64,000 bases of DNA, taken from positions 1,860,001 to 1,924,000 of the forward strand of contig JAPXFQ010002676.1 in NCBI GenBank assembly GCA_028564705.1. Direction: 5' to 3'. Position 1 is the first letter of the stretch. Each line of letters opens with the position of its first letter. Shown piece after piece: positions 24,601 through 35,929 of the stretch. Under the pieces are notes generated by a model. The model was not told the DNA's origin and made no database searches. It saw only the letters and a list, made by a program, of their open reading frames with translations. The position numbers were made by a program, and so were the translations under genes. Source of the stretch: Apricaphanius iberus. Lineage: Eukaryota > Chordata > Actinopteri > Cyprinodontiformes > Aphaniidae.

Positions 24601-27600
24601 GTTATTCACACTTTTATTTATTTTGTTTCTCCCAGCAATGTTTGGAACTGGCTGGAAACCATGCTTTATCATTTTATGACAACACTTCATACAAACAACA
24701 CCAGGCCCATGAGTAGCTACCATTACTTGGAAGTAGTGAATGACATCATTTTACCGGACCAATTAGTCCATAGGTAGGGTGTTGGGTTGCTTGAGCACGC
24801 TTCAGACCAAGGCAGAGGTAGTCCGAAAAAAGAGGTAGGCTCCTACCAGACAAAGTTAATGAAAACACGCTACAATCTACGTTCCTGAATCTACCTTTTC
24901 CAGACTGTTCCAACCCTAGTGGAAAAGACTCATAAAATTCCCTTGCAACCTCTCACCTTGCACCTTGAATTGGCCTGTGTTGAAAGTGTGCTATACAAAT
25001 AAAATTGCCTTGCCTTGCCTCTCACTGCAGGTTGTATATGGTATATTTCTTTGCATCATAAACCCGGCAAAACCAGGTGGTAGGAACCAATAAGTGAGGC
25101 CTGCCCACAGAGACATCACAAAGGAGGCTTACAACACGGTCCTGAAACAGAACAATTTCCAAATGCAAACCAGACTCAGCCGTCCTAAAAGCCTGAAAAG
25201 TCTGTAAGTTGGTCGGCAGCCATGGTTTACAAGTCCATGCCCAATTAAACTGCACCCTTGACAGTCAGTTAGCCACCACATCACACTTTTCAGCAACATG
25301 CTGAATGTCAGTGGTAAACTACAGAAATTACAGAGAACTACTGACATGTAGTGACATAGCAAAGGTTAGAGGCTTATGGTCAATAAAAGCTGTAGAATCG
25401 CAACCCTACAGCAGGAACAAAAAACTGCCTCAACCTTCGCAGTTTTGGGAACCACCCCTCATGGCGAAACCAGGAGTCCCAAATACTCAACTGAAGGAAG
25501 ACCAAGCTGGCATTTAGCCGGATTCACAATCAAACCATACTCACTGCTGGAACAGTGAGTATGGAGTATTGGAACAACTGCTAGAGATCCACTGTGTACT
25601 CCGCGACGAAAGGAATGGCAGAAAGTATGTTGTCCAGATACACGAACAAAGACAGCATACCACGGAACAGAGTCCATGAGGCACTGAAACATTCGTGCTG
25701 TGCCCTTAAGATGACAAGGTATCTGCAAACACTCAAAAAGGCAAAAAGGAGAGGTAACCATGGTTTTGGGCACATCATGGGGATGGACAGGAACCTGATG
25801 GTATCGTTGCACCGAATCGACCTTGGAAAAAATATGGACAGAAAAATCCTGAATGTTTGAGATGGGGTATCTTTGTTAGTGGTTGCGTTATTAAGGTGCC
25901 ATCCTTCATCTGCCCTAGGAAGTATATGTAAGTTATCTTTTTTAAGAATCCGAAGCAGATTAATGGCAGTTGTGTCCCAAAAACGACAAAAACATTAGCA
26001 GTAAACTCAGACTCCCCCTCAAACTAAAATCCTTTCAATCCTTTTTTACAATCATTTATGCAAATTACTGGAATGTGTGTAGGTTTATTTAAAACTTGGT
26101 TGTGCTACAGTATTCTTATCAGCCTTTTTAGTGTGAAATTGTGAATATTGAATTTGCGGTTTGCCATCAGTCAGAGACAGAAGCGAGCTGCATGGCTAAA
26201 TTTAAATTGTAACTTTGTGCTAGGTTTTAGAGCCAGAAGCAAGAATAACTCCAAGCTTCCTTCTGTTAACTGGGAGTCTATGTGTGTTCACATGTCAAGC
26301 TGAGAAGAAAGGGAAAATTGTTTTTTTGTCTTTGCCAAATTAGCTAGAGTTCAGTAACAAGGCAGAGACGCTAAAGGCAAGCCAAGGGAACAAACCCTAA
26401 TGGAATTTGTGGATTTAGCAGCAAATTAATAAGCACAGGAGAAGAATTTAAACTAAAATTAGGAGACAAAAAGACACATTTATCCTGTCCTGCTGCTAAA
26501 TGATAAACATTCTCTACACAAAGTGAAATATCATGCTGTGGATCAATGGATGCTTGTGAGAAATCTCTTCATTAGTTCAATGGAGCATGGTCTCTGCAGT
26601 CAGCACAAGGGATTTACTGCTTGGTTTCTTCAAACCAGAGGAGCCCCACACACAATGCATCAAACCGAATGAACACTATAATTTCTGCACTACAGTGGCA
26701 GCACCTGAAACAGGGGTGAAAACAGATGAGGAGAGGTGAGGAGGAGAGGTTATTTTTAGAAGCAGAGAAGAGGTGACTCGGATGATAATGAGAGGAGGTG
26801 TGCAGATTGTATCGAAATGAGAGAAGGGGTCTTCATAGAAGAGACCCTCCCTAACAAACAGACTCAATACCTAAAACTGTTTCTATTTGGCAGCAAAGAC
26901 CATGAATAATAAAATAAAACTTTAATTGTTGATTGCTGAAGAGGACTGAAAAAGAATTAAAGTATTTCTTTGGCGATTTTATTTGAAACAGTTCCATAAC
27001 AAATACAAGAAAAGAGCTAATTCCTAATAAGAAATTGTAAAATGGCTAAAACCAAATGGGGAAACAATACAAAACAAAATACTGAATCTCTAAATAATTA
27101 TGACAAAGACAGGATTTTAATAAAAATGTATAAAACTTTATTTTACTCCCTTGTGTTATGTCATAAATCAGCTACACACACTGTGCGTTGAAGTTTCACA
27201 AATATTTAGAGCCTGAAATAATTACCTGTTGGTTTCAATGGAAAAGCACATTGCCATTAGCTAAAACTCTGCCCTGCCATTATGTCTGTCCTGCTGAAAA
27301 TACTGCAGTCTGCTAATGCTTTAAATAATCCCAGTGTCTTCATGTTGCTTCCAAAGACCCTTTTTGTGTTTTTCAATTTACTACCTAACCAGTTTTTTTT
27401 AGAGTTTCTGTTAATTTATGTTTGTAAAACCGACGTGGTTCATCTAAATGAAAAAAGGCTACATATCTCAAGAGGATAAATAGACATAACAAATTGATAT
27501 GGAACCACTTGATCATATCGTTATGCCGTTGTTACAAGAAGCCCATAATAAAGATACAATTTATTTAGTTGAATCTCAAAAAATACCAATGATAGTACTG

Positions 27601-30600
27601 TTTGACAGGCATTAAACAAGTATTTTATCACCCATAATGGAATTCCTAGAACTTGTCATTTTGTAGAAAATTAACTGGAAGATGATGTATCTCTAAGATC
27701 ATGGTAAGGTGCAAAGACTTCCTGAGGTGACGACTCCAGCAATGCTTGAAGTATAAAAAAAAAAACTTTATTAGTAGACCAACGCGTTTCAACTTGTCTT
27801 CATCAGGGTCATCAGAGAATGATGCATGAGAACCCTAACGCTGACACTTTTTGACCCTGTTCATTTACCTTGGGTGTCAGTGAAATTGTGCCAGAAACGT
27901 TTTGGGCTCCAGGTGCAAAGATCCGACTGCACATGAAAATAAATAATGCAAAGACATGTAGTAGCAGCCAATTTCCAAAAGTGGAAAATACAATAAAAGA
28001 TTGCTTCTTCGAGTCTTCGGAGTTTGAAGAAGTTATGGCCAGTTGAAAATATTTGCACGGTGTTGTGTTTATAGAAAGCCACAAAAAGAACAAACTGGAT
28101 AATTCTGCATGTGCACCTCAGGTTTCTAGTCAGCTTGGATACGTTTTAGCATCAGTCCTGCTAATGTTGACTAATCTGTCAGCTGTACACAAGAAAACAC
28201 TTGTGTCTTTCTTTCTTCCATCTGATGTCTCATAGGCTACCAAGGAGCAACATGTGAGCAGAAGGTGGACCCGTGTGCCTCCAGCCCCTGTCATAATAAC
28301 GGCACATGCTATGGACAAGGCCCCGGACCCTTGGGATTTGGCTGTAGCTGCACAGCAGGTTTCACCGGCCCCACTTGTGCCCAGCTGGTGGACTTCTGTG
28401 CCCTGAACCCCTGCGCCCATGGTGTCTGCCGCAGTGTGGCCAACAGCTACAGGTGTCTGTGTGTTCCAGGTAAGCTGCAGAGTTGAACACCCTAGATATT
28501 AATGGTTTCAGGGTCCTGATGGAATGCACTGTAAGGATAATTACCCGAAGTCAGAGGTGACACAGTTATACTTGATACAATAAGCATGAATAGATGTGAC
28601 TTTGCTAAATATATATTTCATTTGTCAGCCCCTTGCACCTCCAAGTGTGTGACTTTTTTTTCATGTATCATATTCGTTTGTTGTTTTTTTAAATTTGTTA
28701 CAGTGTTAAACATTCTTTGGCCACAATCACAGTCACATTTCTAACCAGTTAATCTGAGATCCCTCCCTCTGAAACATGAGAAATTTTCAAACGACTTAAA
28801 GTCAGTTTCATGCTTAAACTTCAGTGTGAACAACAGCCAGGGAGATCGCAGCTAAATATGTAATCCCACCTGTTATTATTTTAATGGCATAACTGACAGA
28901 AATCTCAGAGAAACAGACATTACTGATTTGAATCAAATATAAGGCTAATCTGAAGTAAAAAGGGTGATAATTAAGACTGGTTCGTCACTTTTGCACAGTA
29001 ATTTGTAGGGCAGTTGTTATTTATTGAAAGATAAAATGTTGCTAAAAAGTTTTTAAAATTTGCTTACATTTTCTGTTTTTGCTTTTTGCCCAGTCTCTGT
29101 CTTATTGTTAAGTCACTGACATTAACTGAGAAGAGTGAGGCCTGCACTGCACCAAAATGTTTTATTTATTTATTTATTTGTGGTAACTCCTGGATGATTC
29201 ATGGATAATTTTTGGTAGGTCATTCATTGCTGGGAGGGTTCACCACTGTTCCATGTTCTTCTCCATTTGTGCATAATGTCTCTCAGTGGGGTTCACTGAA
29301 GTCTCAAAGCCTGAGAATTGTCTTTATAACCCTTTCGAGACAAAATAGATGTTAGTGACTTTGTGTCCTTTTTACATTTTCTATTTAAGTGGTTTCAAGA
29401 TTATTGAGATTTGGCAGCAGTCAGGTGTAGCCTGCAAAACTTAACATATGGTAATCAAAAAATGTGTTGACTCATAGTTGAGTATTTAGTAGGCTAAGAA
29501 TAATTTTTCACATAGGCCAAAATAGGTCATAAAAGCATAATTTTTTTCCTTATAAATTAAACCACTCTTTAAAAGGTTTATTTTGTTTTTATTCTGATTT
29601 AACTAATTTCATATCGAATAGTAAATGGGGTGAATATTTTCCACAGCACTACAAATTTGATATATACGATTAACAAATACTCCTGAAACATTTATGTAGT
29701 TTGTCCAATTAACTGTGTGGAATATGTCTAATAGAATATTTCAACCATCTTCTTTTTCTGTAACATAAGCGCAAAGCCATTAGCAGGCATTTGCTTGACA
29801 CCGTCTCTCAGAATACATTCCAAACCTCTAGGTTGGTCTCAAGCTCAGTATTTGCATAAACCAAATATAGCTTAAAATCAGCTCATAAAGGCCTACTTTA
29901 TCTGAAAAGATACTGCTTGGTAGCAGTGGCTCGGCCTCAGTAGTAAGAAATACTGCCTGGCTCAGAGGCGAGGTATTTTTAGCTGGCATGATTTGTGCCG
30001 CCAATGCTTCTGTGATCAAATAAATTGGGCGGAATGATGACTTATCATTATCCACCGTCTTGCAATTACCTTGCTGGGATGGTGAGATGGATGGCTTTCT
30101 CAGTGGCCTATAAACATAATTTGACACTTTGCCCTGAGCGCTCTCAGTTTATACAAGCTGTCAGTGGAGTGTATACAGCAGTCAGAAAATCCTTCTCTGA
30201 CTCATTTTTACGTTCCACAGAAATACAGATACAACACAGCAATGAGTTGTTTCTGTGGCAGAAAAAAACAAAACATGTGCAAATAGATAAACAAGAGATA
30301 AAGGTTTGCTTTTGATTAGATTTTTTTGTCATTATAAGGGATTCAACCAGTTCCCAAAAAGTGTTTTCTGGAAACAGGTGGATTGTTGCATATTCAGCTT
30401 TTTAACCTTTTAATGATTTCATTTAAATTCTGCTCATTGGGATCCTTCTTAGCTCATGTGCGGAACAACCATCTGCTGCCATCCAACTGTTCTGATATCT
30501 CACCCTTCGTTGTATTTTTCCATTCCTTCATTTTCCTTCCCCACTTGTCCTTGTGTCCTTTCTCTTCTTCATCTTCCCTCTATTTACCTCACCTCATTTC

Positions 30601-33600
30601 CCTCTCATCCTCTTTTGTCTGGTTGCCATGGTAAGGTGCCTGGCTTTATATATGTGTGTCCATGTGGGTGCATTATGTGGCTTTGCTGCATGTGAAGAAG
30701 CTGCCGTCCAATCAAGGTCCTCTTTAATGAGACTGGTGAAATTGATGGTTTGTAATTATCGTCCCGGTCTCTCAAATGAACACACGCAACATGAGGTTAA
30801 AAATTGTTTCTCCAGCTCATGAGGACACCAGTCAGTGTGTGAGAGGATGCAAGTGTGTTTATGAGCCTTGATGTGAGTGTGGAGTCCTGCTAATGCCTGC
30901 TGGCTGTATGAAGGAGAGCTGCCGGGGAGCTGATAATGTAGAAGGAGCCTTCTTCCAGTTCTTGTAATCCAGCAGACACCAGAGGCTGCTGCAACCACCA
31001 TTCTGCTCACAGACATCAGACCGAGTCCTGGAAAGGCACTTGACATTTCACTGGCATTTCACAGAGGAGACTCAAGAGGCTCTAGCTGTGCTTCTCATTA
31101 AGTCTGTGTCTCTTCCTTCCCTCAAACACACATTTTCAGTGCCCAAAGAGAGATTGCTGAACCTTCAGACAATGGGACACAGATGAGGAATGAGATGTGA
31201 TAGAAATAGGTTGCTGAGTTGTGTTTCAAAAGAGTTTACAAACCTTGACATATTTCATTTTGTCCTGTTTCAAACCAGAACTTGAGTATAGGTTTGGGGG
31301 ATTTTACATCATAGGCCAACACAAACCAATGATTTGAAAGAGGTATGATCACATTTACGTAAGAAATAGATCAAATCTGAAACTTACACTGTGGATTTTA
31401 TTTCATTCCCTTGGCCAGTAATTCAAAAACAAAAAACAACAACTCTCAATGCAGTTACAATTGCAAGTCTTTTGTTGGTATTTTTTTACCAACAGTGTAG
31501 ATTTGTCTGTGTGTAGCATTCAGCCCTATTTTTTTCCCACCAACTCTGAGCTATCCGTCCTGCAAACAAGTTCCCACCTGAGACGAGAAATTTTGCACCT
31601 CCTCAAGAATTAACATGGGCCCCTTGGTTGCATCTTTGATAAACGCTCCTTTTGGACAGCCATTTCTTGTTGAGTTTGCTGTTCTGTCATGCCTTTTCAT
31701 TCATGGATGATTGATTGAGCAGTCCTCCATGAGAACCTCAAAGCTTGTGATGGTTTTTCATGACCTAACAGTGCTTTAAACTTTTACACAGCTTTATCGC
31801 TGACCTGTCTGCTGTGTTCCTTGTTTTTCCTGATTCTGTTGTTTCACTCATGCTCTTTAAGAAGCCTTCAGTGCCTTCAGGGCACAGATAGATTTGTACG
31901 GAAATTTTATCATACCAGATGCACCATATTTACGACATGTGTAACTTCTGGAGGGACTTTTTTTAACTCAGTTTTATTTAGGAATATCAGTGTACAGGGG
32001 GCTCAATATTAAAAAATACCACACTTTTTTATATATAAATTCTAAAAATATATAATTTTCATTCCACTTCAAAAACCGTGTTGCTTTATGTCAGTCAGTC
32101 CTATGAAATTCTAAGAAATGTATTGGCTGTAAAATGACAAAGTGTCAAAGTCTTGGAGCCATAAATACTGCTGCACCAAACTGTATGCATAACAGCTTTA
32201 TATTTCTCTTTATTCTCACTTCTTCACCAGCTTTCATTGATTTTTTTTCTAACAAACACTAAGAGACAGACACATTCAGCTTTACCTGAGGACAGTAAGA
32301 ATAGCACATGTCACCTCTTTTGATATTAAAACAAAAATACATGATAGGTTCTGATTGTTTTCAGCTGCTGTTTGTAGTTGTTGTAGGCTCAGAGGGCCTT
32401 AGCACACAGCTGCCATCCTATGGATAACACTGTGAACTGCATAAAAATCTGCAATACATGTCCTGTCAGCCTAATGCTATTCAAACACTGTGGCAGAATA
32501 GTTTGCATCTTTATTGCTATCGAGATTTTTCATTCTATGAGCGGTTAATAAAGTCATCAGTGGCGTTATGGCAATGCAATTAAACGAAAATAGTCTTTAG
32601 TTGGAAGAACCATGAAGGAGAAAGTCTGTTAATGTGATGCCATGAGCTTTTTATTCTCTTGAAGATGAATATTATGACAGTTCTGGGAAGCTCCTGGTGT
32701 GACTTGTAAATAACAGGAGATATGCTGCTGCTTTCACACCTTCCAGTTGCTAACAAGATTCATTAACAGACACCTTCAATGAAGTAAAAAATAATTTGCA
32801 CTTCATAGCTTTTCACTCCTTTCCTACATCTCCTCTGAAAAATAATATTAACATTGCAGGAAGGAAGGTTTTTAAGGCTCTGACAACACTTCTGGATGTC
32901 TTTTTTTCAGGCTACCATGGCTTGTACTGTGAGGAGGAGTACAATGAGTGTCTGTCTGCACCCTGCCAGAACTATGCCACCTGTAGGGATCTCATTAATG
33001 CCTACGAGTGTGTCTGCACTCCACGGTTTGAAGGTACGTGCACCCATACGTCAACATATACCCCATCACATACAACATAATGAACTGTTGCACTTTCCCT
33101 TTACATGTGCATTTGCAGGCAGGCACTGCGAGATCTACAAGGATCCCTGTGTGAATGTACGCTGCCAGAACGGAGGCCGCTGTGAGACCAGTGGACTTAA
33201 CTCCTCATGTGCGTGCCCATCCGGATACATAGGTGAGCGCGCTGATGTCCGGGACGTATTGCAGAATGACTTTACGACAGTGCTTCTCAATAATTTTTTT
33301 TCATGCTCAGAACAGAAACAGTTCAAATGATTCACTGGGATGTGCATTATTAAACTAAACTGGAATATTCAAAGCTTTTTAAACTATGAACGTTTAGCTG
33401 TCATCCTCATCATCTTATCACTTTTCAAAAAGGGAGGCTACATAACGTCTTCTGTCACCTCCACTGTTTTTCTTTTCAACTCAGTAACTGTATAAATTCC
33501 TTTGAATTATGTTAAAAATATTTTATTCGAAAAGTACCACTTTTTCTATTTAGATTTTTCAGAATTCTACTTTTTCCATGCTAGTCATATTTATTAAACC

Positions 33601-35872
33601 TAAAAGTGTGTAATTATGGTGGCTGAAAAGAATTTACCAAGTACATAACCAAATAGATCTATAGTTACTACTATTCGCAACACTTCTTTTTATAAATCTA
33701 ACTGTGGTTTGGTTCAAGCATTGCCCTGTCACTTTTACATAACTAAAACATCCTATGTGCAAAACGAATAATCTCACATTTATTTCATATTATAAAAGAA
33801 AATCTCATAGAGACCTGGAGACAGTAAATATTCATATTACTTCCATATTTTATATTTAACATTTATTTTTATTTATTGGGAGGATTAACCCCTTGAGATG
33901 AGACATCTCGTTTTCGAGGGGGTCCTCCAGTACATCAAAGAAAAGGAATCAAATCAGCAGAGCAAAAATCACAATCAAAGACAGCATACCAACACACACA
34001 CAACACACACACACCAGCTCATAATGCTCAACCCCACCCAACACGAACCCCACAAATGACATGACAAGACAAAAACAAAAAAGCCACATGTCTAGAAACG
34101 AGAACAGTGATGATAAAAATATTAATAGTGAGAGAAAAAAAAAAAAAAAAACAATAAATGGATAAAATGAATAAAGATAAGGACAGAAGAATGAAGAATA
34201 ATAAATACATGACCAATGGAATCCAAGGTCAAGCAATACAAAACTAAAAGCAAAGACAAATGTTCCTAAGATGCTCCACAAGAGCCCTTCGGAATGCTGT
34301 AAATGAAGATAAGGAACGGATAGATAAAGGCAGATTATTCCAATCATACGGAGCTTTAAAACAAAATGCATGTTTTCCTACCTCTCTTTTAACTCTAGGT
34401 ACAACAAAAAAGATCTGATCATTGTGACGCAGGCTGTAAAATGAATTATAAAGCATTAAGTATTGCTTGAGATAAGCTGGATAATAAAATAAAAACTTTT
34501 AAAAACGAACTGTAACCAGTGAAACTGTCTCCTGGCAGAAGGAGCAAACCAAGTCAACTGTCTGTACAACACACAGCGGTGTGTCCTAAAGGGACAGCGG
34601 AGAACAAAACGGCAAAGACTGTTGTAGACCACATCTATAGCATGAAGACAAGAGGCAGTGGTGTTCTGATAAATAATGTCAGCATAGTCCAAAATAGGCA
34701 GGAGCAGTTGTTGGACTATTCTTTTCCTGACCAGAAAATTAAAACAATTGACAGATTGATAAAGTATTTTAAGACAATAGTTAAGTTTGTTTGTTATTGC
34801 TTGTACATGGGCTTTAAAAGATGAATCAGATTCCAGCCAAACACCAAGGTATTTAAAGTTCTCAGTTGATTCCAGAGGAGAGGAGTCGAGGAAACGAAGA
34901 ATAAGGTTATTTTCTCCAATATCCAAGGCTTTCCTATGGAACAGTAAAGAGTATGACTTTGATTTATTAAGGAGAAGTTTGTTAACTAATAGCCACTGCT
35001 GTATAGATTCGAAGTCGTGCTGTAAAGAGAGATTTATCCCGGAGATGGTGGGTTTGCTACAGTAGATAACTGTATCATCAGCATAAAGATGAATATTACA
35101 GTGTGTGCAGCATAAAGGCATATCATTAACAAAGATAGAAAATAATAAAGGTCCCAATATTTACCAAAACCTGTGTTAATTTGTATTTCTTACTCCTTCC
35201 CAGACTCCAGTGAAATAAATGTATTTCAGTGTTTTTATGTTTAGCACGCTTTCTACCGTGTTTCGTTTGCATTTTTTCCCTGACAGAGTTTCGTTTCTTC
35301 TCCTTGTTTCTACTTTGACCCTTCACTATCACTGGTCGTCACCGTAAGCGTAAAGAACTAATAGAAGGATGTTTTTTTTCCAATTCATGATTAATCTTTG
35401 ACCTTCACGCTAAGCATCAACTTGTTTGTTGTTGGATTTTATTTCGGTGATAGAGTGCCCCACAATTTGAGAAGCACTGCTTTGCGTGGTCTTTGCTGAG
35501 AGGTTTTCATGAGCCTTTAGGGAGTAGAGTGGAGTAGAGATATACTTTACTGTCCCACGGAAGGGAAATGCAACAGAGTAGTAATTTGTAGCAAATGGGA
35601 GCAGGCATATTCACACAACAGTAAAGCATTTTTTATTCAAATATGTGCAGGTTATTAAGATTTTAATGTTTTTTAAATGCATTTTGCACGATACATTTTC
35701 TTTCAGTTGCATTCTATACCTTCTGGAAATAGCGCTGCTGTAATGTATCTGGAAAGTGAGAATGCTCATAGGTGGCAATTTTGACATATATAAAGAAAAC
35801 AAAATAAAAAACATACCACAATAGATATCATTACCACAGATGCTTTCGATTATATGGCAATATAGATTTGTG

Positions 35873-35929
<57 letters not shown>

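Larger units (their letters stand above)
21642..28235 (+). other. dner: dner intron (6.6 kb) with nested retroelements
   Basis: Phase 1 intron. 21642-22985 holds nothing recognised. 22988-25860 is a nest of a Tc1-like end, an L2-like reverse transcriptase fragment and tail, and a Ty3/gypsy relic. 25861-28235 holds no gene, only a short repeat module near 27.75 kb. Confidence 0.85.
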
